Source: CAWGUU01 sp963825765
GTDB lineage: Bacteria; Actinomycetota; Acidimicrobiia; Acidimicrobiales; AC-14
Length of the DNA stretch: 64,000 nt
Assembly: GCA_963825765.1 (NCBI GenBank)
Contig: CAWGUU010000004.1
Location: forward strand, 296,100-360,099
Direction: 5' to 3'
The notes beneath the pieces are model-generated. The model ran no database searches and had not been told where the DNA came from. It saw only the letters and a program-made list of their open reading frames with translations. Below, one piece after another: positions 49,162-56,653 of this stretch. The translations under genes were made by a program, and so were the position numbers. Within the stretch, counting starts at the first letter, position 1. Every line of letters starts with the position of its first letter.

Positions 49162-49234
49162 TGCGCCCCCAGGGACTCGAACCCTGAACCCGCGGATTAA
49201 GAGTCCGCTGCTCTGCCAATTGAGCTAGAGGCGC
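49162..49234 (-). tRNA. tRNA-Lys(CTT)
   Basis: 73 bases. Acceptor GCGCCTC pairs with GGGGCGC (one G-T), discriminator A; D arm GCTCAATTGGCAGAGC; anticodon stem-loop GCGGA CTCTTAA TCCGC giving anticodon CTT; T arm CAGGG TTCGAGT CCCTG. CCA not encoded. Intact, and the apparent target of repeated integration: its 3' half recurs three times to the left. Seven bases downstream of tRNA-His on the same strand. Confidence 0.97.
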
Positions 49235-49241
49235 TGGCGAG

Positions 49242-49316
49242 GGTGACCGAGGGGACTTGAACCCCCGACCTCCAGGGCCACAACCTGGCGCTCTAACCAC
49301 CTGAGCTACGGCCACC
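49242..49316 (-). tRNA. tRNA-His(GTG)
   Basis: 75 bases including the extra G at position -1 that pairs with C73, the mark of tRNA-His. Anticodon stem-loop CCAGG TTGTGGC CCTGG gives GTG. T arm GGGGG TTCAAGT CCCCT. Co-oriented with tRNA-Lys, 7 bases apart, probably one transcript. Confidence 0.97.
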
Positions 49317-49405
49317 ACGCAGTTGTCTCCAGCATTGCACACCGGACACCGGTCGCCACTCGGAAACCGAGCCCGCGCGGGCGACGTTGCGTAGCCTGGA
49401 GAGAC

Positions 49406-49479
49406 GCCCCTGTAGCTCAGCTGGATAGAGCGGCTGCCTTCTAAGCAGCGGGTCGCAGGTTCGAGTCCTGCCGGGGGCA
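49406..49479 (+). tRNA. tRNA-Arg(TCT)
   Basis: 74 bases. Acceptor GCCCCTG / CGGGGGC, D arm GCTCAGCTGGATAGAGC, anticodon stem-loop GCTGC CTTCTAA GCAGC giving TCT, T arm GCAGG TTCGAGT CCTGC, discriminator A, no CCA. Faces away from the tRNA-His/Lys pair. Confidence 0.97.
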
Positions 49480-49739
49480 CTTGTTGCGGCCACTTCGGAG
49501 ACAGATGTCGCGAGCCTGAGCTCCCGTAGGTCATCGACGCTGACACTCCGCACAGGCCGGGTAGCGATCCGTCGTCAAAGCGGGCGAACGGCCCTTCAGG
49601 GGACGCCGATCACGGGACCCTTCCGGCTGGTCGACGGGATGGCCGACGGCCACCGCGGACCGGGGACACTCGTCCCTTGGCCATTCCGTGCCCCAGGCCA
49701 GGCGCGACCAGCGGTGAGCGCCCAGTTGGGAAGGACGGC
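49480..49739. other. Gap after tRNA-Arg
   Basis: 260 bases with no supported gene. It is flanked by tRNA-Arg and by the truncated SDR gene, so the 5' part of that gene and its promoter were lost here. No repeat of tRNA-Arg was seen. Confidence 0.4.
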
Positions 49740-50339
49740 ATCAGAGCCCACGACGGGCGCATCGACGTCCTCGTCAACAACGCCGCCTTCACTCGGTGGC
49801 TCGGCATCCGGGAGATGTCGGCAGACGACGAGCTGCGGACCATGCGCGTCGGCTGTGACGGCATGATCCACACGACACGGGCCGTGCTGCCGGCAATGGT
49901 CGACGGCGGCTACGGCCACATAGTCAACATCGGCTCGTCGGCCGGAAAGGTGCTCGTCGGCGTGTCGTCCGCGGCCTACGCAGCCGCCAAGGCCGGAGTG
50001 GATGCGTATACCCAGACACTGCAGGTGGAACTGGCACGCACTCCTGTCCACGTCATGCTCGTGCGTCCGGCGACGATCGCCGGCACCGACTTCTTCCGCA
50101 GCAACGTTTCCCACGAGCGGATGACACGGGTCGCAGACTTCATGCCCTACCTGCTGCCTCCGCAGGCTGCGGACGCCCTCCTCGCCGGATGGCGAACGGC
50201 GTCGAGATACTCGACATACCGGGGTACCTGTGGGTCGTCTACGCGCTCTTCGGCGTCGCTCCCGGCCTCACCCGTCGCATGCTGCGACCTGGCGGTGCCC
50301 GCCGGGAGTACGGCGGGATGGATTGGTATCGCGCCTAGC
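49740..50339 (+). pseudogene. Short-chain dehydrogenase, 5'-truncated and frameshifted
   Basis: The SDR core is readable: DGRIDVLVNNAAFTRWLGIR (NNAA motif), HIVNIGSSAGKVLVGVSSAA (catalytic Ser), YAAAKAGVDAYTQTLQVELA (catalytic Tyr and Lys in YxxxK), then PVHVMLVRPATIAGTDFF. The N-terminal TGxxxGIG cofactor loop, about 75 residues, is absent. Near 50190 the frame shifts to MANGVEILDIPGYLWVVYAL, RRMLRPGGARREYGGMDWYR, which is a typical SDR C-terminus. Two lesions, so a dead gene. Lies just right of tRNA-Arg. Confidence 0.75.
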
Positions 50340-50436
50340 GAACAGCAAGATGCCGCCAAGCGGGACAGCGTAGAAGTGCGTCGATGAACACGTACGAAAC
50401 AACCCACGGAGCCGTTGGCGAAGGGCTCGCGCGGCG

Positions 50437-51204
50437 ATGAGCGTCATCCCGGTGACGAACGCCGTCGAGACCCAGATCGTGTCCGAGCTGAGGACTCTGA
50501 TCGGACACCTCGGCGACGACGGAGGGCTGATGAGCAGCTCGCTGTACGAAACCGCTCAGGTTCTCCGAATGGCGCCCGACGCAGGAGGGACCGCGGCGAC
50601 GGCCGAATGGCTCCTGTCCCAGCAGGCGGACGACGGCGGCTGGGGAGAAGTGGGGTACCCGCACGCTCGCGACGCGGTGACCCTTGCGGTCGCCCTCGCG
50701 CTGCATTCTCGGAGCACGGACCGCCGAACCGGCGCGGCGGTGAAGGCGGCCGTGTCGTTCCTGGCCGGCCGGGCGGAGTACTGGAAGGAGCTGCCGGTCG
50801 ACCTGCCCACGGCCATGGAGCTACGCCTCCCCCGGCTCCTCGCGGAGGCGTCGGAGGCCGGCCTCGACGTCCCCGCCGCGCAGTATGCGGTGCTGGAGCC
50901 GTCGGGGGAGCGCAAGCGCCGGATCCTCCTGGATTGCCACCTCGAACCGGGATCGCCCGGTCTGGCGTCTTGGGAGTCCTGGGGAGACGAGGCCGATCCG
51001 AACCTCCTCGACGAGGTCGGCCAGCAGCTGTGGGAGGCGTGGCTTCGGCAGCGAGACCTCGCCCGTGATCGGCTCCTCGGGGCCGTCCGGGCGCAGCAGG
51101 GATCTCCGACCGTGACGACCCTGGAGGTGCTGGCGACGAGGGCGCTCCTGCTGGCCGACGGGATTGCCGACGGCAACCTTGGACCGAGGACGCTCATCCC
51201 GTAG
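50437..51204 (+). CDS. Class II terpene cyclase-like alpha/alpha-toroid protein (short)
   Basis: 255 residues, ATG 50437. SSSLYETAQVLRMAPDAGGT, EWLLSQQADDGGWGEVGYPH and ARDAVTLAVALALHSRS parallel the N-terminal region of bacterial class II diterpene cyclases and squalene-hopene cyclases (SxYDTAWxA, WLxxxQxxDGSWG, D...STLAAxxAL). The DxDD catalytic motif is not present, and the length is half of the family. It is either a truncated relic or a stand-alone helper. The class I terpene synthase tail 50 bases to the right on the opposite strand suggests that a terpene pathway was once encoded here. Confidence 0.6.
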   Translation: MSVIPVTNAVETQIVSELRTLIGHLGDDGGLMSSSLYETAQVLRMAPDAGGTAATAEWLLSQQADDGGWGEVGYPHARDAVTLAVALALHSRSTDRRTGAAVKAAVSFLAGRAEYWKELPVDLPTAMELRLPRLLAEASEAGLDVPAAQYAVLEPSGERKRRILLDCHLEPGSPGLASWESWGDEADPNLLDEVGQQLWEAWLRQRDLARDRLLGAVRAQQGSPTVTTLEVLATRALLLADGIADGNLGPRTLIP

Positions 51205-51253
51205 GCTTCCGCGGCCGCCGTCCGGGCGTGCAACCGCGTCGCCGTCGCTCAGA

Positions 51254-51600
51254 TCAGATCAGCTGCCGAAGCTCCGCGAACGGTGACTCCGGCGACCGGT
51301 AGCGGTTGGTGGTCCCGTGCCAGTAGACGTTTCCGGACATCATCTCCTCCAGCCCGTCGAGGTACGGCTCGACCGTTGCACGCACCCCCTCGTCCCAGGG
51401 AGGCAGCTGCGCCCGGACCTTGGCGAAGGAATCGGCGTACCCGTTCACGAGCTCCAGGGACTCCTCGACCGCGGTCTCGAACGAGACGTCGCCGAGCTCC
51501 ATCAGGATGTTGATCAGGTTGAAGTCGCTCCCCTCGACGACGAAGTCCTTGTGAAAGGAGAAGATGTCGTTCACGAGCGAAGCCATGGCGCTCGCCAACC
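51254..51600 (-). pseudogene. C-terminal piece of a class I terpene synthase
   Basis: LASAMASLVNDIFSFHKDFV carries the NSE magnesium-binding triad (ND...S...D) of bacterial terpene synthases; NLINILMELGDVSFETAVEE and GNVYWHGTTNRYRSP (the terminal RY pair) are other C-terminal landmarks. Only about 115 residues remain; the N-terminal two thirds with the DDxxD motif are missing. Immediately upstream, the reading frame of an SARP regulator N-terminus is joined. So a deletion fused two unrelated genes here. The product could not be an active cyclase. Confidence 0.75.
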
Positions 51601-51788
51601 AGCGCTCCCGGCGCCCGGCTCGGCGCGTGCTCACCCCACAGCAGCTCGACGAGCCGCTCCAGGGGCTCCACCCGGTTGGCCGAGATCACGAGCACGGCGA
51701 GCAACGCCCGCTGCTTCGGCCGGCCGAGGTCGAGGAGCCGGCCCGCATCGTCGGCGACCTCGAAGGGCCCGAGTATCCGGAAATCCAC
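51600..51788 (-). pseudogene. N-terminal piece of an AfsR/SARP regulator
   Basis: GTG 51788: VDFRILGPFEVADDAGRLLD, LGRPKQRALLAVLVISANRV, ERLVELLWGEHAPSRAPGAL, i.e. the first 62 residues of the SARP winged helix (trans_reg_C). The matching full-length neighbour at 53250 continues QAYISNLRRALEP; here the homology breaks at the same place and terpene synthase sequence follows in another frame. A SARP-terpene synthase junction. Confidence 0.72.
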
Positions 51789-51796
51789 GGCGATGC

Positions 51797-53250
51797 TCAG
51801 TCTGCCGCCGACGCCGGCGCCAGCCGGGCGAGAGCCGCCTCGGCCCGGAGCCGGAAGGGCACGGCTCCCTGGTCGAGGGCGACCGCCACCGCCCGGCGGA
51901 GGCTCGACCCGCCGTCGCCGTGGTGCCCGAGGGCCAGAAGCAGCTCGCCCCGCATGCGATGCAGCTCGGCCTCGTAGAACCGCTGGCCCGTGGCCGCGAC
52001 CTCGTCCAGCCCCTCCTGGATGGTTGCCAGGGCGTCGTCGAGGCGCCCCATCTGCCGGTAGGCGTCGCCGAGAAGGCTCCGATACAGCGGGCTGAGGATG
52101 CGGAAGCCGGCATTGGACTGGGCCGCCAGCCCCTCCTCCAGCTCGGTGACCGCCGGTTCGCCGCCGCCCTGGCAGGCGAGGGCCCAGCCTCGGAAAATAC
52201 GGGCGACGGCCGCGCAGTCCCGGACCCCCCTGGCCTCCGTTGAGCCCCTCGAGGGTTTGGGTGCGAGCCAGGACGCCTGGGACGTCTCCGCGCATGGCGT
52301 GCAGTGACGCCTCGATGATCAGCGCGACCGCCTTCGAGGGCGGCCAGCTCCCGTTCGCGCCCGACGAAGGGCGAACCTGGGGCCGCGGGATGTCCATCGC
52401 TGTCGTCCGTGGCCGCGGGCGGCGCCTCCCCGCCTGCGACAGCGCGGGCCTCCTCCTGCAACTCCGCCTCGGGCGCCGGCGCCGCCCAGTCGAGGGTCGC
52501 CGCCTGGGCAAGGACGTCGGCGTGCAGGCGACGCAGTGACGGCGACGGGCTGAGGCCGAGCTCCTCGGCCAGGATCGACCTCGCCCTGTCGTAGGCGCGC
52601 AGGGCATCGCCCTGTCGGCCCGAGCGGTACAGCGCGAGGACCAGGAGCTCCCACAGGCGTTCCCGGAGCGGGTGCTCCACGACCGCCACCTCGAGCGCCC
52701 CGACGATCTGGCCGTGCGCCCCGAGGGCGAGCTCCGCCTCCCACAAGTGCTCGGCCGCACCGACCCGGAGATCCTCCAGCCGGCTGGCCTCCCTGTCGGC
52801 GAACGCATCGAAGGCGAACTCGGCGAGCGCCGGCCCCCGCCACAGTCCCAACGCCTCGACCAGCGCCCGGTAGGCGGCGCGGGGGCGCCCGTCGCTCAGT
52901 TGGACGCGCCCGAGCTCGGCGAGGGCTTCGAACCGGGCGGCATCCACGTCGCCGGGCCCGACCCGGAGGAGGTAGCCGGGGGGTTGGGTGACGAGGACTC
53001 GCGCCGGCGACCGCGCCGCCCGCTCCGGTTCGAGGGCTCGACGGAGATTGGAGATGTACGCCTGGAGCGCGCCGGCGGCCCGGGCCGGCGCCTCGTTCCC
53101 CCAGAGCAGCTCGATGAGCCGGTCGAGCGCCACAACCCGGTTGGGCGACAGCAACAGCACTGCGAGCACGGCTCGTTGCTTCGGCCGGCCGAGGTCGATG
53201 GCCCGACCGCCGTCGGTGACGGCCAACGGCCCGAGGATCGAAAACTTCAC
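51797..53250 (-). pseudogene. AfsR-like SARP regulator with its ATPase domain deleted
   Basis: GTG 53250 opens an intact SARP winged helix (SILGPLAVTDGGRAIDLGRP) and BTAD helical domain up to LDWAAPAPEAELQEEARA and then GSPFVGRERELAALEG, the entry of the NB-ARC/AAA ATPase. The ATPase itself (Walker A, B; several hundred residues) is missing. At about 52340 another frame resumes with VALIIEASLHAMRGDVPGVL, then after further shifts GRLDDALATIQEGLDEVAAT, HRMRGELLLALGHHGDGGSS, the C-terminal TPR-like part, ending at 51797. So an internal deletion plus frameshifts. AfsR-like proteins activate antibiotic pathways; here no such pathway is intact. Confidence 0.78.
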
Positions 53251-53292
53251 GCCGCCCCAACCTGTCCGCTCGCTGGGCTGCGAGCCTACGCG

Positions 53293-53335
53293 TTGCCGCC
53301 CGAGGGCGAAGGCCGCGATTGCCGCCCGAGGGCGA
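53293..53335 (+). repeat. 17-bp direct repeat upstream of the glutamate dehydrogenase-type gene
   Basis: TTGCCGCCCGAGGGCGA at 53293-53309 and 53319-53335, 26 bases apart, about 90 bases before the start codon. Could be a tandem operator or a slippage product. Confidence 0.5.
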
Positions 53336-53422
53336 CGGAGCGGCGTGCGGCGGATCGACGTGGCGACGATCTACCCGGTCGTCGGCGGCCGGATGGTTGG
53401 GCGGGCCGGTAGGGTCACGCCG

Positions 53423-54655
53423 ATGACCGGCGACGTCGAGCGCTACGTCCTCCAGGCCTCCCGGGTCATCGAGCTGGGCTCCCGCGTCGAGCGCCTCCTC
53501 CTGCTGCCCGAAGCCGAACACCACGTCACCCTTCCCATCGAGCTGGACAGCGGGGAGCTCGCCGTCTTCCCCGCCTACCGCATCCAGCACAACTCGGCCC
53601 GTGGCCCGATGAAGGGCGGCATGCGGTTCCACCCCACGGTGGACGCCGACGACGTGCGGGCCATGGCGTCGCTCATGACGTGGAAGACGGCGCTGGTCAA
53701 CGTGCCATTCGGAGGAGCCAAGGGTGGCATCGCCTGTGACCCCGACGTGTTGTCGATCGGCGAGCTCGAGCGACTGACGCGCAAGCTCACCCAGCGGATC
53801 GGGCAGGAGATCGGGCCCCAGCGCGACATCCCGGCCCCCGATGTCAACACCAACGCCCAGACGATGGCGTGGATCATGGACGAGTACTCGCGATCCCACG
53901 GCTACTCGCCCTCGGTCGTCACCGGCAAGCCTCTCGACCTGCAGGGCAGCGAGGGGCGGGAGGCGGCCACCGGACGGGGCGTGGTCTCCGTGGCCAGGCA
54001 GGCGCTGGCCGACCTCGGGCGGCCGATGGCTGGCGCCACGTTCGCGATCCAGGGGTTCGGAAACGTCGGCTCCCATGCCGCCCTGCTGGCCCATGAGCAG
54101 GGGGCGCTCGTCGTCGCCATCAGCGACTCCACCGGCGGCGTAGCCAGAGCCGAGGGTCTCGACGTACCTGGCCTGTTCCACGAGTACGCCAGGCCGCGCC
54201 GGGCCCTGCTGGGATACGAGGAGGAAGGGGTGAAGCACGTCGGCCAGGACGACGTGCTCGCCGCCGACGTCGACATCCTGGTGCCCGCCGCCCTCGGCGG
54301 GGTGCTCACCAAGGACAACGCCACCGACGTGCGGGCGCGTATCGTCGTCGAGGCGGCCAACGCGCCGACGACGACCGAGGCCGACGACATACTCGTCCGG
54401 CGCGGCGTGACCGTGATCCCCGACATCCTGGCGAACGCCGGTGGGGTCACGGTCAGCTACTTCGAGTGGGCGCAGAACGTGCAGGTGTTCCGTTGGTCGG
54501 AGGAGCGTGTCAACGACGAGCTGGAGGACACGATGACGTCGGCGTACCGCACCGTGAGGAAGCTCGTGGCGGAACGGTCGTTGACCTGGCGGACCGCCGC
54601 ATATGTCGTGGCGCTGGCCCGAGTGGCGAGGGCCACCGCGTTGCGGGGAGTCTGA
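53423..54655 (+). CDS. Glu/Leu/Phe/Val dehydrogenase (glutamate dehydrogenase type)
   Basis: 410 residues. Dimerisation and substrate half: YRIQHNSARGPMKGGMRFHP, WKTALVNVPFGGAKGGI with the catalytic lysine in the MKGG and GGAKGG motifs, and IPAPDVNTNAQTMAWIMDEY with the catalytic Asp. Rossmann half: ATFAIQGFGNVGSHAALLAH. Length and motifs match NAD(P)-glutamate dehydrogenases, reversible oxidative deamination of glutamate or branched amino acids. ATG 53423. Followed after four bases by a cyclic-nucleotide-binding-domain protein, so the two are an operon. Intact, at the right border of the decayed zone. Confidence 0.92.
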   Translation: MTGDVERYVLQASRVIELGSRVERLLLLPEAEHHVTLPIELDSGELAVFPAYRIQHNSARGPMKGGMRFHPTVDADDVRAMASLMTWKTALVNVPFGGAKGGIACDPDVLSIGELERLTRKLTQRIGQEIGPQRDIPAPDVNTNAQTMAWIMDEYSRSHGYSPSVVTGKPLDLQGSEGREAATGRGVVSVARQALADLGRPMAGATFAIQGFGNVGSHAALLAHEQGALVVAISDSTGGVARAEGLDVPGLFHEYARPRRALLGYEEEGVKHVGQDDVLAADVDILVPAALGGVLTKDNATDVRARIVVEAANAPTTTEADDILVRRGVTVIPDILANAGGVTVSYFEWAQNVQVFRWSEERVNDELEDTMTSAYRTVRKLVAERSLTWRTAAYVVALARVARATALRGV

Positions 54656-54659
54656 GGGC

Positions 54660-55208
54660 ATGCCCGACATCGACGGCGTCTCTCTCCAGGCGTTCGGCCC
54701 GTTGCAGAAGCTCAGCCACGACGATGTCGCGGTGCTGGCCAACGAGGCGACGCTCGTCGTCCTGCCGGTGGGCCAGACGCTCTTCAAGCAGGGCGACCGC
54801 GGGACGTCGTTGTACCTCCTCGTTGCCGGCCACATCGAGGTGCACGTCGAAGTCCACGGAGGCGGCTCCCCGTATCACCTGGCGACGGTGGGCCCCGGTT
54901 CGATGCTGGGCGAGGTCGGGCTCCTGATCGACGTGCCCCGAACGGCCAGTGCGGTCGCCCACACCGAAGCCGAGCTCTGGGAGATACACCGGTCGACGTT
55001 CGAGGCCGCCATCGACAGCGGCCGACAGTGGTCGAGCGCGCTGCTTCTCAGCATTGCCCGCGAGCTGGCCAAGCGACAGCGCACGGGCATCGGTGACCTG
55101 CTGAAGCTCCTCGCCGAGCTCGGCGACCGTGATGTCGCCCGCTTGGGGCCGCGCCTCGACGAGCTGGCGCTGCTGCGCGACCGGCTCGCCGACGAGTGGT
55201 CGTTCTGA
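54660..55208 (+). CDS. Cyclic nucleotide-binding domain protein
   Basis: 182 residues. One CNBD of the CAP/PKA type: TLFKQGDRGTSLYLLVAGHI then PGSMLGEVGLLIDVPRTASA, VAHTEAELWEIHRSTFEAAI. The phosphate-binding cassette GEVGLLxxxPRTASA is well kept (Glu, Arg, Thr/Ser), so cAMP or cGMP binding is likely. No helix-turn-helix follows; the last 40 residues are an Arg/Leu helix that may contact a partner. Start ATG four bases after the dehydrogenase stop, with GGGAG upstream. It may adjust the dehydrogenase or another target in response to cAMP; inference from position. Confidence 0.85.
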   Translation: MPDIDGVSLQAFGPLQKLSHDDVAVLANEATLVVLPVGQTLFKQGDRGTSLYLLVAGHIEVHVEVHGGGSPYHLATVGPGSMLGEVGLLIDVPRTASAVAHTEAELWEIHRSTFEAAIDSGRQWSSALLLSIARELAKRQRTGIGDLLKLLAELGDRDVARLGPRLDELALLRDRLADEWSF

Positions 55209-55399
55209 CGCGCCGCGGACGGTCGACGCGCGGCCCCGGTGGCCCGGAGCCGAGCGGGGTGTAGGTTTTCGGCCGATGCCGCCTGCACGTCGACTTCGGA
55301 CGAGGGCTCGCCTGTCTCGTCGTCCAAGACTGCGGCGGCTGCACGCCCGTCCAACAACCCCCGGCGGGCACTGACCCCGGTCTAGGAGGAGTACGTCCA

Positions 55400-56509
55400 G
55401 TGACAAGCGACGTGTCAAGCACCGAGAGCGAGTCCAGCGCGTCCGAGGCGTCAGCGCCCGACGCCGCGCCGGCCAAGGCTGCCCGGCGGTCCCGGTCGGC
55501 TGCGAGCAAAGCCAAGGCTGCGCCGAAGTCCACTCCGGCCAAGGCCAAGGCCGCGCCCCGCAAGAGCGCGGCCAAGGCAAAGGCCGCGCCCCGCAAGGCT
55601 GCAGCCAAGGCCGCGCCGGCGGCGAAGAAGTCGGCTCCGGCCGCGGCGAAGGCGTCGGCCCCGGCAAAGGCCTCCCGACCCCGGAAGGCGGCCAGTCCTC
55701 GGGCCCGCCGCAACCCCGCGCCGCCCACGCCCACCCCTGCCGACCCCGCGCTCCTCGACACCCTCTCGAGCATCGGTACACAGCTGGCGGCGCTCGTCGA
55801 GATCGGCGGCCAGCTCGTTGCCAGGCCCGACTACGGCCCCCAGCTGTCGGCGCTGGTCGACGCCCAGGGCGCCGGCGGTGCCGACTACGGCGCCCAGCTC
55901 GACAAGGTCGCCGCCCAGCTCTCGAGGCTGGTGACGGCGACGGGCAAGATCGCCGGTTCCAGCGCCAGCGTCGCCCAGTCGCAGGGTGTCCTCGCCGGGG
56001 CCGCCGCCCTCTCACCCACCATCGCCATCCAGGCCGAGATCGCTGCCGAGCTGGAAGAGCAGATCGAGGAGGACCTCGAGACCCTCGAAGCCCTCGAGGA
56101 GGCCATCGAGGACGAGGCCGAGGAGCTCGAGGACGAGATCGTGGCCGTCGCCGTCGTCGAGGAGGCCGAGGACGAGGCTGAGGAGGACGCCGAGGCCGAG
56201 CTGGAAGCCGAGGTCGAGGAAGAGGCGGAATCGGAGGCCGAGGCCGAGGCTGAGGCTGAGGCTGAGGACGAGGCTGAGGACGAGGCAGAGGACGAGGCAG
56301 AGGACGAGGCAGAGGCTGCGGCCGACGACGAGGCGGAAGCGGAGGCCGAGGATGGCGAGCCCGAGCGGGCTTCCGACTACGTGAGCACCATGCCCGAGGA
56401 GCCGGACCCCTGGGGGGCCTTCAAGACGCCCGAGGGCGGCGTTACCGTCGAGCCGATCATGTCGTACTTCCTCGACCGCGTCCTGCCAGCGTTCTTCAAG
56501 AAGAAGTAG
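55400..56509 (+). CDS. Bipolar protein: Lys/Ala-rich histone H1-like N-terminus, acidic Glu/Ala-rich C-terminus
   Basis: 369 residues, GTG 55400 with AGGAGG eight bases upstream. After a short acidic start, residues about 20-110 repeat AxAK, AAPRK, SAAKAKAAPRK, KASRPRKAAS: the basic Ala/Lys/Pro composition of histone H1-like/HU-tail proteins. About 115-240 is a predicted helical region with LLDTLSSIGTQLAALVEIGG, ADYGAQLDKVAAQLSRLVTA. About 215-330 is a long acidic coil (EEQIEEDLETLEALEEAIED; EAEDEAEDEAEDEAEDEAE). The last 40 residues are SDYVSTMPEEPDPWGAFKTP then a hydrophobic-basic end LDRVLPAFFKKK. Likely DNA- or polymer-binding with self-masking by its acidic half; function unknown. Confidence 0.75.
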   Translation: MTSDVSSTESESSASEASAPDAAPAKAARRSRSAASKAKAAPKSTPAKAKAAPRKSAAKAKAAPRKAAAKAAPAAKKSAPAAAKASAPAKASRPRKAASPRARRNPAPPTPTPADPALLDTLSSIGTQLAALVEIGGQLVARPDYGPQLSALVDAQGAGGADYGAQLDKVAAQLSRLVTATGKIAGSSASVAQSQGVLAGAAALSPTIAIQAEIAAELEEQIEEDLETLEALEEAIEDEAEELEDEIVAVAVVEEAEDEAEEDAEAELEAEVEEEAESEAEAEAEAEAEDEAEDEAEDEAEDEAEAAADDEAEAEAEDGEPERASDYVSTMPEEPDPWGAFKTPEGGVTVEPIMSYFLDRVLPAFFKKK

Positions 56510-56533
56510 CAGGGTTCTTCAAGAAGAAGTAGC
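56491..56533 (+). repeat. 20-bp duplication of the gene end
   Basis: GTTCTTCAAGAAGAAGTAGC at 56491-56510 and 56514-56533, period 23. The second copy repeats the last codons and stop of the bipolar protein just after its real stop; each copy can fold as TTCTTC/GAAGAA, so the pair may act as a weak terminator. Confidence 0.8.
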
Positions 56534-56653
56534 GCCCCGGACTTCCGGCGTGCGCGGGCACGGCGGGCGGGCAGCGTAGAATAAGTAGGCCCGCGTGGGT
56601 TGTTCTCACGCGGTAGGCCCTCGCTCCGACGCCGCCCCTCCCCGAAAGGCACC

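Noticed and set aside
37956..49240. Integrase or transposase gene for the tRNA-Lys element
   Set aside because: All frames on both strands were examined; no tyrosine or serine recombinase motifs are present, so mobility functions are lost or lie outside the window.
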